Below, piece after piece: positions 38,674 through 52,226 of a stretch of DNA of 64,000 nt. Below the pieces are notes generated by a model that did not search any database, was not told the origin of the DNA, and saw nothing but the letters and a program-made list of their open reading frames with translations. Both the position numbers and the translations under genes were made by a program. Every line of letters begins with the position of its first letter. The stretch's first letter is position 1. Origin of the DNA: Hydractinia symbiolongicarpus (lineage: Eukaryota > Cnidaria > Hydrozoa > Anthoathecata > Hydractiniidae); contig NC_079879.1 of assembly GCF_029227915.1 (NCBI RefSeq), positions 11,222,001 through 11,286,000 on the forward strand. The letters are read 5' to 3'.

Positions 38674-41600
38674 ATGGTGAATAGCGACGAAGTAAAACCA
38701 ACAGAAATCAACGAAAATAACGAAAACAATGAAGAAGAACAAGAAGAAACGATTCGGGTAATGTTTTTTTATTGGATACGTATATAAATTTAACGATGAT
38801 AATTATATATTTTTTGATTTTTACGATAGATTTCAGACTTTTAATTTTTCACACGTCAAAAAAAACCTCAGTACCGCGTAAATTACAGCTCAACATTAAG
38901 ATGGAAGCTTCGTAAGGGACCAAGTTATTCCTTCCTTATCTTGGAACTTCTTTGGTATATTGATGCAAAGGTTACTTGAGAAAGAAGACTTTAGGTCATG
39001 GTTGTGAGAGAGAAAAAAGTCGCTAAAGTGCTAACTTTCTAAACCTAATATTTCCAATTGTCTCCATCGACAGGAAATATAACATTTTTCTAAGCAAAGC
39101 CTTTAAAAGCCACACTCTTAAATCTGTAAAATTATTATAAGCAACGTATTTTCGCATTGAGTTACAACCGCGTTCCTAGGTTTCGTGTCTAAAAGTGGAT
39201 TTCTATTATTATTTTTATTTGTGTGGCCAAATATTCTTCTCCAGGGTTTGCCAAAGCGTGAGAATAAAATTTGGAAATAGTACTCAACCACGTCCACCGC
39301 CTCTCTTCCCGCTTCTTCCACAGACCTATCTGCTTCTCAGGCAGCGCTGTGCTTTTTGGATCGTTCTAAACTGTAAAGTTGCCAGATTTCTCTGCTTAAA
39401 TGCGGAAAAGATAAGTTTTGTACTGAAATCTTTCTGTACATGATCTTTGCATTTTTAAATACTTTGTTAAGTGAAGTTGCAGTGATGTGACAAATCCACT
39501 CTACTGGCAATAAAGTGCATGTGTTACATCTATTTCCATGTGCACATACCGACAGAAGCTTAGGCAGATTCCAGCTGTACATACCTAATTCGGAGAGTAT
39601 CTCTGAACTGCTCTTTGTTCCAATCGTATACAAGGTATTTATGGTCCAGCCATCACGTCTTTCCTTCGTTCAGTCTTATTTTGTTTATTAGTCATTTTTG
39701 TTTGAATTTGGAATTTTTAAGTTCAAGGTCGCCCATTCTTAGTGGCAAAGACAACAGTGATCTTCCAATATCATTGTTATTGACCAGATGACTACCACCC
39801 TTGATGGCTGGAATGAGCTGATGTCTGATACAAGTCCATACCAGGTATTGTTCTAGTGAAAGAAAATTGAAGTTGATATCCACTAACAAAACATGAATAT
39901 ACTGCTTGTGGTTGTGTTAACCCAATAGTTGCTGGGATTAAATTTTTCTTAAGCCAGTTGTCAACCATACGTTTACAGTTTCGTAATTTTGACTCCCGAT
40001 CACTGCTCCTAGATGTCTTTCTCTTTATCAGTCCCTTGAAATACTTCTTTCGCTTCTTTCCCATGCTGTTCTTTTACTATCAACCATGATTTTAAGGTTG
40101 TGGATAATACAAATATAATATACTAATGGTTGTTACGAAGTGACACCATCTCTTTAGTGATTCACATTTACTCACTGCTTTTATCATCAGCAAAAGCTAC
40201 AATTTGATCCTGTACAGTGATTATTGAAAGAATCATGTCAAGCAATGGTCTTTTACCAATCGCGTATTTGGCCATACCAAGTGGATCGTCATGTGTCCTC
40301 CCTTGATTTTAATTTGATTCTACCGATTATAAACAACCTTGCTGGCCGTCTCACTACTTTCTTTATGGGCGAACAGATTTGTTTTTGGTACATGCTTAAA
40401 TTACGTCCTGCTTTAATACTACCTTTCCACAGATTCTCTGCAACATTTCTCCTACATTAATGGACCGTACCTCTGGTTGATTCAACTGTTCCGAAGCTTT
40501 TGAAGGGAACATAGAACTTAAACAAGTTCGTTTAAAAATTAGGTTTCTGTTCCGATAAGTAAAGTAGAAACACGACATAAGGCCAAAGTGCACAACACAA
40601 TTTTCGTATGATTTGTCGCATAGGACATGTACCACTTCTCGTACGAAATGTTTGATTTTGCCTCAAGCACATTGGGCGTGCACACTCATTCTGTAGGTAT
40701 AAAAATGCATAACAAGAACTACAGAAGTAAAAAAATCCATTTAAAAAGCGAAAAAAAATAGTAAAATTAGTGAAATTTTGAGAAAAGATACCATTATAGT
40801 TAAAAAAAGTTAATTTTAGTGCCTCTTGGATTTGGAATTTCAATAATACCCATCTTCGCCCACATGATGGTTCTGCTTTTTATACCTACAAGAATGTGTG
40901 AGCATGCACAAAAATTCTTAAATCTCCGTAAACTTTTAAACACTGGCAATTCATCTTAATATGTTGAACTATTTTGACGTACATGATATAATATAATTGT
41001 TTGAATGGGTGTTTCCATGACGGCATTTTCCGCTACGGCGCAAAAACTCTTGAGCTTTTCTGTTAGCACGTTTTAAAAAAACCCAACATACATACGGAAA
41101 ACAGGGAAAAAAGAAAACAGAATTTTTTTTTTTATCGAATATTTCAAAAGGGAATAGTTATTAAGTAATAAGTAAATAAAGAGAATGTCTTTTTCCCGTC
41201 ATATGTGGGCATGACAAAAACCGTGAAAAAAGCGGCAATTTGATTTTTACTTTCGATTTTAAAACATTTGGGTCACCGAGGCAAAGACACAGTTCATAGG
41301 CTTCTGTTTTCAAAACTAAAGTAGAAATTTTAAAAAGTAAAGTTGAAAATTGTTATACTTATACATGTATCATAAATAGTTAACTGATTCTAGAATAAAA
41401 TACACGAATTTTTTAAAATAGGTACTAAATTATTGAAAACTTTTAAATCACAGGTGCTATTTTGCCGAACAAATAAGTTATTATTGCCTTTACTAACCAG
41501 GCAGAGTTTAATGTCCTTAGCGACGGTTTTGATTCCTTGAGCACCAAAGAAAATACACACGTTTTGTGGTTGTTTTGATTGCTGAAAAATATTATTTATA

Positions 41601-41739
41601 TCATCATGGGGCATTATAAGGTAAATTTACTATTTTTATCACATCTACTTTATAGTTATGTATGCATGTATGTTTCTTTATTTAACGTTGGTCAAATTTA
41701 CAAGATAGCTTTCGCTAATAAAAACCAACTAACGTAACA

Positions 41740-41777
<38 letters not shown>

Positions 41778-44700
41778 TGAAAAATAACATTCTGGGCAAA
41801 GATAAATTAAAGTTTACAATTCATATTTTACACTTTTTTTTTTTTCATCAATTTTTTTTACATATTTTACAATTACATAAAATAGAATCCTGGCAGGCTA
41901 ATTTAACCGTGAACTCTTCAATGGTTAAACTATTTTTAATTTCACAGGGAAGATTATTCCATATCCAACAACTTTGATACAAGATGGAATTTGTACCATA
42001 GGTAGTGGTTTTAGCTTTAGGTAAAGTCAAAGAAGGGCCTCTCCGGAGGTTATGCTCACATTGGTATGTGTTAAAACTAAATAGGCACCACATGAATTCA
42101 GGGTTCAGATTCTTAATGCTTTTAAACACCTCTATTGCTAAAGTTTTTAAGTGACGTTGGTGGATGGATTTGTCCTTGTATTTTTCTAAAATGTCAATAT
42201 AGTCAGCTTTCACTATATCGTATACAACCTTCAATGTTTTATAATGTACTCGCTCTATTTTACTATATGCAGTTTTACTGCAGAACATCCAAATAAGGGG
42301 TGCATAGTTAAATTGACTCTGTATAAAGCTTGAGCTGAGTATTTTTGCTTTGGGTTGCGATAAATAAGGTCGTAGTCTTCGTAATGCATGAAGTTTAAAA
42401 TTTGCAAAAAAATTTAAAGTTAGCTAGCTATGCTTTTTAAGGGATGAGAGTTAAGCTTGCTTTTTGGCTTTTATTTTTGTATTTAAAGTAGCATAGAGCT
42501 AGCTATGACTACTAGAAGGGGTTTGTTCATGTACAACGAGAGATAATATATATCGCTTATAACTTCTCCCTTTATTACAATGTCATGTTAATTTTTATGA
42601 TGTTTAAGAACCTTTTATCCAGAAAAAATAGTTATAGAGTATGGGAATTTTATAGGTAGCTACGGACATTGGTAGTTGTAGAGTTGATAGTCAGTGAGTA
42701 ACCGAGTTGCTACTATTGCCTGTTACTGATCGAGGATCCGATCTCTGTTAGTAGATTTGTACATATTTAAAAAAATTCATGTCAATGCTGAATATAGCTA
42801 GCTAGCTGGCTGTTTGGTATTACACCATTAACAAAGTATAGGCTTATTTACTTTTTTATTTTGCTATCTACATATACTTTTCCATGTACATTTTCATTTA
42901 TCTCCTTCAGTCAATCATGGTGCAACAAAGTGAAAGTGGCTTCATTTTTGTGTAGCTAAATTTGGGTTTAAATTTCTTGAAAATCTGTATATATATACGA
43001 CAAATGTGTCAGTTCAGCAAGCCAAACTTTTTCTTTTTCTTGACTCACATTATTTTGATATTTATAAACAACACTTTGTGCAGTTAGAAACAATTATCAC
43101 AGCAAATTAGATTAGATTGTTTTCTAATTTTCTTAAAGAAAATATAAAAAGGGTTCAAACAACCATAAGCTTTTACCTTTGTCACTCATTGCTGTCAATG
43201 TTAAGTTTGTGGTAAGGTCACAGTTAACCCAATAAATCTGATATAATTATTGACATAGTTTGTCTTAGGTTGGCAATTCTTGTCTTTTGAACGCCCGAAA
43301 CTTATCCAGGCTAAAGCCTAAAACCTCGTTTTGACAGTTTTTTTCTGAGAACGAGGCTAAAATGACTTTTAGGCCAATAAGAATCCTAACAGTGCAACAA
43401 ATTGTTTTATTATCCAATGAACAATACTTTTTTTTAAAGTTTATATGCTATCGAAAGTTAAAGCTCGTGCAGTGTAGCATAATGAAGATCGTCTTATAAT
43501 GCGCCATCTTTGATGTTATTAATGTTTCCCTTTAATAATCACGTCATTTACTTTTGTACAATTTTGCAAGCACGTAGACAAAAGCTATATTCAGCAGTTG
43601 AAGAGAAATTGTTGAGGCTGATTATTTTTGGTGAAAGATAATTTATATAGCTATAAAATCATGTGTTATATATAAAAGAAAAAATAAGAATATGTAGTCT
43701 GAAAATAACCTTTCGTACCTGATTATATAAAAAAAAAATTTCCAAGTTGTTTTTCAGAGAAAAAGAGAAAATAGATAAATTTTCAGTCTTACCGTTGTTC
43801 TTATTTTGTTTTTATAGTTCATCAATTTTCAGGTTTATTATTTTTCTTTTAAAATTGTCCTTATAGAGAAAAAATGTTTACAATAATAATAATCAAAAAG
43901 ATTGTTAGCAGAAAAATTGGTCTTTTAATGGCATGTGTTGATTTTTATCTACTGAATAACTGACCATATTGTTTGTGGAATAACTTCAACACCAATAGAT
44001 CATGCCTGTAGATAGATAGATGTGCATATTTGACATTGCTAGCCTCACAAATATCGAGGGATATACCCTGTCTATTATTTCTAGGAGGGGCCATGGTTTA
44101 GATGGAGAGTCCTAGAGTATTTAATGCTCTGTTTGAGCTACGCAGACCCAATTAGGGCCCGGGTTCTACTAGACAACTCCCGGCAACATCCAAAAGCCTG
44201 CATAATGTGCCATCTCCCCAATTTCCCTCAAATGGCTTGGGTTAACCCGGGGCTATGGTAAAATTCACTCACCCATGTTGAATCGCCGTCAAGAGGAATT
44301 GAACCCCAGTCTCCCGCACAGAGTACGAGAGCTATAACCACTAACCTATGGTGCCACTAAAGTCATTACTCCTGACCGGGCTCGATCCCGGGTACCTTTG
44401 GGTGAGAGCGCAGATCAAAGACCACAGGACCGCCTTGACCTGGTACCTTTGGATGAGAGCGCAGTCTAATTTACCTTGATCATTTTTTTGTGACACAATC
44501 TTTTTAGCTGTTTGCTTGATTGACGCACAGCACAGTTTTAAATAATGTTTGTGTTAATGGCTTCCTATTTTTTTTTCTCCCAATCAGCTTATTGGGATTA
44601 GTTCTGTATGTTGATTAACTTCATATCATTTTTTAGTTCTGTTACAACAAATTACATGAATTTAAGGAAAGGAGAAATAATACGTTAGAGGCTGAATTTG

Positions 44701-47700
44701 GCCTATAAACACAAGTTTAAAGGATTGAAATAGACATAAACAGAAGATCACCACTAAAATCGAGTATAACTAAAAATAATGCCAGAAATCTGTATAGAAA
44801 AGGTTGAAATTAGAAATATTTTTTCCCCAGCAATAAAATAACTGTGTAGGAGAGGGAGAGTAAACTACTAACCCTACAGTAGGCCAGGAAACTTATCCAC
44901 AGACACCATTACAGAATTTTCTATAACTTAGATAGAAAAGAGTGTAAGAGGAGAGAAAAATTGTTTTTGTAAACACTTGCACATTAAATTAGTATTGCAA
45001 ACAGTGAATTTAGATCACTTGTTGGCAAAAAAATATTTGTTTAACAATGTTTTGTAAATAAATATGTTTCAGTTAAGACAAAAAAGTTGTCAGATGTTGT
45101 GATATTTAAAATGGGATTGTAAACACTAGTTTTTTGAAGCTACTGGTACAACTTTGTTTTGGTTGTACACATTACAATAAGAAGAATATGTATTGTCAAA
45201 CATTTTGACATTCAAGTAGGGGTTTCTATCACAGCTTTTCTAATTCTTGTAAACATTTTGCAAATGTCATAATGAATACTATGGTAATTGACATTTTTTT
45301 ACGGATTGTGAAATAAAGGAATTAGCTAAAAAATCTTAAATCGTTGATTTTTTACGTTCAGCTTTCTTTAATATTGGTAGGGGAAGACCGTCCTGAATTG
45401 CTTGGTGTCCTTTACCATGCTAGTACTATCCTCCTCTTGGGTTGTTTTTCACTGACTTAAAAAAAACAATTGTAGATAAAGTGTGCCTGAGATTGCGAAC
45501 TAATGAGATACCAAGATGGAAATTTTTAACACTTTTTTGTTTTGTTTCTTTGTAGCCAGCAGATTCCAAGCGTGAAGAATTTCGTAAATACCTCGAAAAA
45601 TCAGGTGTTTTAGATTCTTTAACAAAAGGTTAGTTTTAATATTCTTGCTGTGTTACATTTCTAAAAGAATCTGTGTACATTCTCACAGCTTTGGTGCAAC
45701 TATAAACGATTAGACTAAATTTAAAAAGTGTTATACATCTGTCTCTTTAAACTCTCTTCATGTAACTGCAGCAGAATTAGCTTAATGACATTTAATGACA
45801 GACATTTATTTTTTAACATTTAGTTCTTGTGACGTTGTATGAAGAACCAGAAAAACCATCAAGTGCTGTAGAGTATCTTTTCTTATTGATATTTCGAAGA
45901 ATAAGCAGCTGCAGATTTGGAATAAGTAGAGTTGTACCGTCTTTATGAAATTTCTTTAATAACCAGACTAAAACCCTGAAATTTATATAAATATTACAAA
46001 TAGAAATCTTATTAGGATATTCCAATACACCTGACCTTATTAAGCAAGTTTATTAATGATGTCATTACATCAATTGGAAAAGTTTCATGTCTAACTGTCC
46101 TTATCAAATACTTTGAGTTTTTCTCGCAACTTGGTTGGCTAATCTGCACGAAATATACGCTGTATTTTGTTTTTTAACCGAGAAACGAGTGCTTTTACTT
46201 ATACAGAGCCTATATTCTTCCTTTGATTGGTTGATTTAGCGTGCAAAAAGCTTATATTTTTCCCTTTATTGGTTGAAAATTCGTAGAAAAAGCCTATTAT
46301 GTTCTTAAAAACGAAAACTTGTCGGTGAATTTATTTTCACAAATATACATAAATTATTATTCGAAAATTTTCTTTTGTTTCAACAGTCATCAAATAGTCA
46401 TTAATCATAGAGCACGCGCTCTCCACCGGGAGTGAAAAACAATTGAATTATATCAGTCAACTCAAAAGAATTATATAATCGCACGACGATGGAGTTCTGT
46501 GTTATTTGGCTTTACAATGATAATTTATTCTTCTAAAAATTCATAGTGTTTATTTCCATTTAAATTTTTTCAACCGTGACATGAACATAATTTTATTATA
46601 ATGATCAAAATCGTACGTGACTTCATAAAATCAAATAATTTATAAGTTCATGAATATATATAAAATAAATTAGCTTGCAGTGATTTTATTTACCCCCAAA
46701 ACAATGTTTGTTAATGTCGTGAACATATTAAGCAGTGTGCAACCGACTATGTGAAATTAACATGATATAAGACCGAGTATATGGTAAACAAGTTATCGCA
46801 CATGCTCTCCCAAAATATTGGCTGATATTTTTTTCGTTTTTTATGTTCTTGTTACATATTTCACTCGCCTAAAGGCTCGTAAAATATGTCACAAGAACAT
46901 AAAGCACCCAAAAAACATTGCCGATATTTTTCGAGAGCATGTGCGATAACTAGTACTTATGGGACAATGAGGTGAAAATATATTTCCAATAACTAAAGAA
47001 TCGTTTGAAAATTAACCAAAGCCAGATAGCCTTGTGGTAGAGCGTTCGCTTTCAGTGCGGGAGGTCTTGGGTTCAAACCCCGGCCGAGTCATGCCAGAGA
47101 CTATAAAAGTGTGAATCTATCCTTTCTGCCTAGCGCTTAGCATGAGAATAGGATTGATATCTTAGGCGGTTGTCTAGTTGAGCGATTGCTGTGCTTCCAC
47201 GACTTTCGTAGCTCAAATGGGAGCTTTAAATGCGCTAGGACCCCCTTCGCAGGACCCTCGTTGATAGCAGTACCAATAGGAACTGAAGAGGCTATCCTGG
47301 GTAAATAATAGTAATAATAATAATAATAATACATGCAACGACACAAACAAAAAATCAGAATTTTTTAAAATGTCAAAGCAACTCAAGTGTATTCATTTAG
47401 TTTCACACGTTTTTTGTCCAGCTTTTTTACATCCATCTTTGCATTTTTTATACAACATAGCCAAACATGAAGGTACAATTATGTTGATAAAACAATAGCA
47501 CAACTATTTGGAGACTCCGTCTAGAACAACATGTATTTTCTATTAACCACACAAAAGTTTCTTGAAACAACATATTGGTGTTGGACCTCCAGATACGGCA
47601 GATGTTGCATCGTTAAAGCTCGAAATGTCAAAATTAAAAGAAAGAAATCAAGAATTGGAAGATGAAGTTGCAGAACTCAAACAGAAGGTATAATTTTTTA

Positions 47701-48591
47701 ATTCACTCGTGTTACTTTTAAAGGGATTCCTGCGTTAAAAATTATATTTTTTTATTATATGTCAAGATAGTCCACACTGTTCATTTTTATATTTTGTTAT
47801 TTTGCAACATATTTCAAATATCTATTTATTCTTACCACCTTATAAAACCATCAATGATGATGTCATAAGATCAGATGGAAATCTTTGAAGCTGAATATTT
47901 TCAGAACAAAAAAAGAATTTTAACAAATCTCAAGAAACCAGAAACGCTTTATCCTCTATAACTTACAAATATATCATTTTGCTACAAAAAAGTCGAGCGT
48001 CTAGAAGGTCATTGTGGTATTTTACTGTTATGGGCAGAAACAAAAAGATAAAACCTTACATTGATCAGAAATAAGTTATGAAGCTGAAATGCTGACATTA
48101 GGTGCCAAAAATTTTGAACGAAAATAATGTCCGAAAATATTAACGTCCGATATAATTTGTAGTTTGATTTTTTAAAAACGCCTAAAATTATCTCAAAAAG
48201 ATAGATCGCAAACAATTTTAGTTACAAATTATTACTGTCAATTTTATGACTTTTAAAAAAAAATTGCGAGAGGAGAGACGATATCTTCGATATCGGCATC
48301 TTGTTTTTTCTTCGCTTTCTTGAATCTCCACATTATATAGTTTTAAAAGACGAACTGTTTAAGCTTTGTAAAGTGTTAATGGAAAAAGAAGCAATGGATG
48401 TAAAAAAAATAATTATTTTATCGTTTTGATAAGGTTGTCTTAACCTTAAAAACGCCTCTAAATATTTTCCGAAAAGCAAGAATTATAATTAAATAACATC
48501 ATAATTTTGAACCAATAATTTTATATATTTTTTGTTGTTGTAGGTCGAAGAACTTGAAGTGAAGAATGAAGATGAAAAGGTGTTTGTTTAA
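38674..48591 (+). CDS. MYCBP: MYCBP (AMY-1), c-Myc-binding protein homologue
   Basis: A small coiled-coil adaptor that in vertebrates binds c-Myc and is linked to AKAP and ciliary complexes. Exons are 38674-38757, 45556-45628, 45824-45872, 47558-47687 and 48544-48591 (TAA), with GT-AG introns in matching phase, giving 127 residues. The family core is clear: ADSKREEFRKYLEKSGVLDSLTKVLVTLYEEPEKPSSAVDFLKQHIG over exons 2-4, then a Leu/Glu/Lys heptad helix (about 85-123). The 28-residue N-terminal exon is acidic (Glu/Asn-rich) and not part of the conserved core; vertebrate MYCBP (about 103 aa) has a much shorter lead. An AAG|GTGTTTG donor at 48579 allows an alternative ending through downstream exons instead of the VFV-stop ending. 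The first intron is 6.8 kb and full of repeats. Confidence 0.9.
39690..40560 (-). pseudogene. Degenerate LINE reverse transcriptase
   Basis: Minus-strand blocks in the correct order for a non-LTR reverse transcriptase are VRSINVGEMLQRICGK (cf. VRPIGVGEVLRRIIGK), DDPLGMAKYAIGKRPL, the active-site FADD, LTQPQAVYSCFVSGYQ, and LIPAIKGG...RSLLSLPLRMG. They fall in different frames with stops, so the copy is dead. It lies antisense in MYCBP intron 1. The match is to the general LINE pattern; I do not assign a clade. Confidence 0.75.
41735..42420 (-). pseudogene. 3' end of a LINE with microsatellite tail
   Basis: About 190 codons stay open on the minus strand (42420-41848). They encode the post-RT region of a non-LTR retrotransposon: FNYAPLIWMFCSK, KIERVHYKTLKVVYD, HQRHLKTLAIEVFK, NLRRGPSLTLPKAKTTTYG, IWNNLPCEIKNS and a final CNCKIC cysteine motif. 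A (TTA)n tail at 41740-41775 marks the 3' end. It is 5'-truncated, the usual fate of LINE insertions, and better preserved than the copy at 39.7-40.6 kb. Confidence 0.8.
44072..44357 (-). mobile_element. tRNA-derived SINE
   Basis: On the minus strand the head reads as a tRNA-like sequence: an A-box region TAGGTTAGTGGTTATAGC and a B-box GGTTCAATTCC. It is followed by a body containing GTAGCTCAAA and CTAGGACTC and a short AATAAT tail. The body core is shared with the SINE at 47.0 kb, which has a different tRNA head. It lies in MYCBP intron 1. Confidence 0.65.
44390..44465. repeat. Short direct duplication next to the SINE
   Basis: GGTACCTTTGGRTGAGAGCGCAG occurs twice, at about 44391 and 44442, separated by about 28 bases. 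Confidence 0.7.
47021..47330 (+). mobile_element. tRNA-derived SINE
   Basis: The head has an A-box-like TAGCCTTGTGGTAGAGC and a B-box GGTTCAAACCC (47070-47080). A body of about 220 bp follows, with the core CGTAGCTCAAATGGGAGC...CTAGGAC (47207-47245), then an (ATA)n tail. The core matches the SINE at 44.1 kb. It may belong to a broad animal SINE superfamily with a conserved central domain. It lies in MYCBP intron 3. Confidence 0.75.
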
Positions 48592-48599
48592 AGTTTTGT

Positions 48600-51500
48600 A
48601 TGAAGTACTTCGTTTTCTTGTTGGTTCTCTTGTCGAAAGTGTATCTATTTAGCGAATGTTTTCCACACAGTCAAGACAAAACGATGTGCAGGAATGTATC
48701 AAATAGAATCTAACACTTAGTCCCAGTCCTCTCGCCTTAGTCCTCTCGCACCATTAATAAGGGCAGCGGTCTCTCACGCTACCTCTTTTTTATTTGACTT
48801 TTTCTGCTGGCTCTTACCCTTTTCCGAATTTTCAGCACTTACTCTGGTGTGAGAAGAATTCGTACGTATATGGAATGAAATAACATTTAAAATAATCGTT
48901 ATCTTTTAGTCAAGTTAACCGGCAGCCGATGGAAGATACAAAGCAAGTTGGATTATATTGTATATAGGAAAATTTTGAACTTTTTTTTTTATATAACACT
49001 GATATAGATTGTTTTTACTATATGCTATATTTTCTTGTTTGATTTATTAAAAACAAATAAGAAAGTACGGTTTTAACACTGTTTGAGTGTCATGGTAATT
49101 CTTGACGCTCGTCTATACTAGCACAGAATTAAAAATATTTCATAACGCAATTATTGTATTTATTGTTGGCAATTTGTTACATTATATTGCAGAGTTTCCA
49201 ATGTTATTTTTGTATTTTTCTGTCTGTGATTTTTTTTGTAAACTGCAACCAGGCTTACCTAAAAAGTACCTAAAAAATAAAGGTAAAAAAAACATTAAAA
49301 GGAACGGAACACAAGGGATGACAATATTGTGATGTAGTGGTTGTTGCAGAATAATTAAATCGCGCATATGAGAATTGCCAGGGATTTTTTTCTGTCATAG
49401 GCTGACCAATTAATTTTTGAGAAAAACTAGAAATGACTGATATGGGGTACAATCGTTAAACTTTAGTGTTGAGTTTTTATTCAAAAGTGTTAGTTAGAAG
49501 GTGATGGCGTATATTGGTACCAAGGAAGAGGGCAAAAGAAAGTACAGTTTGATCAAGAAATGAAGCTAAACTTTGGGGAGTTAAATGACTAACAGGTGAA
49601 ATAAATCTGAAGAAATGTTCTTAATTATTCAGGATGCGAAGTGAACCATATTGGTGGTAGAACAAATACTGACCTAACATTTAAAAAATTGGTGCTTTGA
49701 TGCCATTCTGAAAGTATATGTAGGTGTGTATTTTAAGGACCAGAATAACGTAACTCTATGCGCTCCTTGTACAAGTAAAATTTGGAAATTCGTCCAATTA
49801 AAATACTACTTGTACTACTGAATACTAGAGGTTGCAGAGAGCATGAAAAGAATTGTACCTATTATATGCTAAGTTTCCAGTTCAGAGTTATGCCCCACAA
49901 CATGTTTGTAGCTATAGATCAGAATTTGTTTCAGTATGTATGGCCAGTATGGTTTAATCCCTTTGCTTTCGACAACGGATGGGAACAGATGTACCGTAAT
50001 ATGCTTTTTTATGCTTATATTATTCTAGACCTTCATGTACTTACTTTCGCCAATAAATTTTTATTTTTAACCTCAAAAGTTTTATAGCTACATGCTTAAA
50101 TTTCTCTCCATTTTAAGCCTATGCTTATAAGGCTTACGTGTACAACGTAAAAAAACAAGTTCTCATAATGAAGATTCGTGAAGATTTGAAAAGAAGAGGA
50201 AACACAAAGTTGAAGCAAATAATCACAAAAGGAAGAAGAATAACAGTTCGGTGTATTTGTATTCGTTTGAAAGTCTATTCAACGATTCAACAAGTTTTGT
50301 TCCATAATAAATCAACAAATTCTATATTTACTGAAACTTTTTTGAGTTGTTATGAACGCCATATATTTTTATTGCGTTCGACTTTTTTTCTTCTATTTGA
50401 AGAGTAGCGAAATTAAAATTTTGTCTCTAAGCAACCAACAAAGATCAGTGGAGAGAATTTTCATCCTTCTATACTTCTTATTTTTGTTTGGGTTGGTTTT
50501 TACCAATCTTTATTTGCCGAGAAAACTTCCAGTAAAAAGACTTTTATACCGCCGTCCAGTTAGATGATGAATTTGCAGGGCAGAGCACGTGCTAAGGTAA
50601 ATGCTCATGTTTTCTTTTACTGGTGTTTATCCGCAGGTGATTTTGTTATGTTTGTAAAGTTTTTTTTTCTCTTTTTTTAAAAAAGTAATAAAAATAGACG
50701 GGTACCAGTAAAAACATAGATAAACATTTAAAAAGCTTTCTTATCACGTGTTGTAACACAGTTTATAATCTCAAAATTTAAATGTTTGAAAGAAATTATG
50801 TGTGCGATTGTTTGACCGATTCCGTTTAAACATCGTTTCATCCCTGAACCTATTTGAAATAAACGTCAAAACTGTAAGGTTTGTCTCATAAACATCTGTG
50901 TACAAGATGTGTTTTTATGAACCTGGTAACTGAAAAATGTATCTGCACCCACAATGGCTTGTGACTGGTGATCTGATCATCTGAAATTTAAATTCAGTTG
51001 ATTTGAACACGTATCTAAAGACTCGTAACAGTTTATTCGCGTGAATGCGAATTCGTACGAATTTCAGGCCTTTTCCTTTATCCCTTGCCTATAAATTCTG
51101 GATCTGCTGACTACATGAACGAAATGCGACTATAATTTATTTTAATCAAAATTGTCGCGCGTATTAATTTTTGCAAAAGTTTAAATTTCCCCACCAAAAA
51201 TAACCAAGAAACAAAGTAAAATTTTAGGGTTTTGATTGACCTTTCCGCAGTCATTTTTGCGGGGAATTTCTGTACTAAATTTTGCGCACTAACGAAACTC
51301 TTTGCGCGAATGCGCGAAAATTGGTACGCGCGAAAGCTATCTCTCTTGCATCACTTTCGAATGGTTTAAGAATGAGGCGCCAATCTTTTTCAGATAATTT
51401 TCTACTTATTTCTCAAAATTGCTTAGACCTGGATAATTTTTTTTAAAATTATTTTCATCAAATATAATTTGGAAATCAGGATACTTGTTATAATTTAATA
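48600..51500. other. AT-rich stretch after MYCBP exon 5
   Basis: No supportable exon. Open frames at 49.1-50.6 kb are hydrophobic or Lys-rich and lack splice and family support. GCG-rich words such as TTTGCGCGAATGCGCG near 51030-51330 belong to a dispersed repeat also seen at 32.8 and 55.2 kb. Confidence 0.4.
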
Positions 51501-51528
51501 ATCGGTATCCCGGAGCAAGCACTGTACT

Positions 51529-51625
51529 CACCCTCATCCCCATCCTTTTTTGCCTTTTAGATATGAGAGATATTTCAACGTCATCTCTCATATCAAAAAG
51601 GCAAAAACCCTGGAGACGAGGGTGG
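51529..51625. mobile_element. Palindromic element with long internal stem
   Basis: It begins CACCCTCATCCCCATCC and ends CCTGGAGACGAGGGTGG. Inside, 51545-51570 pairs almost perfectly with 51584-51607. The flanking 9-mer CACTGTACT is identical on both sides (51520-51528 and 51626-51634). Confidence 0.8.
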
Positions 51626-52226
51626 CACTGTACTGTACCTCAAAATTACCTGAAAAAGTAAAGCGCTACGCTGCTATAAGCTCTGTACTAAATTCACCAT
51701 GATTTCACAGTACACAACAATAAACCACTAGTACAATTTTTAGTGGGAAATTTGTTACAGTTTCAATGCATTGTTGCTGGATAATTTAAATAAATCGGCT
51801 GCCGATCAACAATGCTTGCGTCAAAAGTAAAGTGAGTTACAACCTCTCCCTCTTTCTCACTCTCTATCTCCCACTTAAAAACGTTTCAAAGAAACCATAA
51901 AATTAGTATTCCAGCACACACCGCATACCTGAATCAGAGAGAAAAATATTTCGCTGAAATTCAACGAACGCATTGCATTATATTAAAAATCCGGCAAACA
52001 CGTTTTGCGCAATGAACAGACCAGCGCACTTTGCTCGCTTGTGCAATTTTTTTCTTTTTTGAAAAGTATATTACAAAGAAATATTTCAGCGAAACTCATC
52101 GATGAAAACATGACCAAGGCTGTAGAAGATAAAAATTCTAGATATATCTATATGTCCGAGTCTGTCAATTACATACATGCCGGAAAAATAGTCAGTTTGT
52201 TTTTCGCCGCCATCAGCTCGACTTAC

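Noticed and set aside
44285-44357. A genuine minus-strand tRNA gene
   Set aside because: Same reasoning: tRNA-like head of a SINE with a shared body.
47021-47094. A genuine tRNA gene
   Set aside because: It has A- and B-box-like parts, but the cloverleaf is imperfect and it continues into a SINE body with a repetitive tail.
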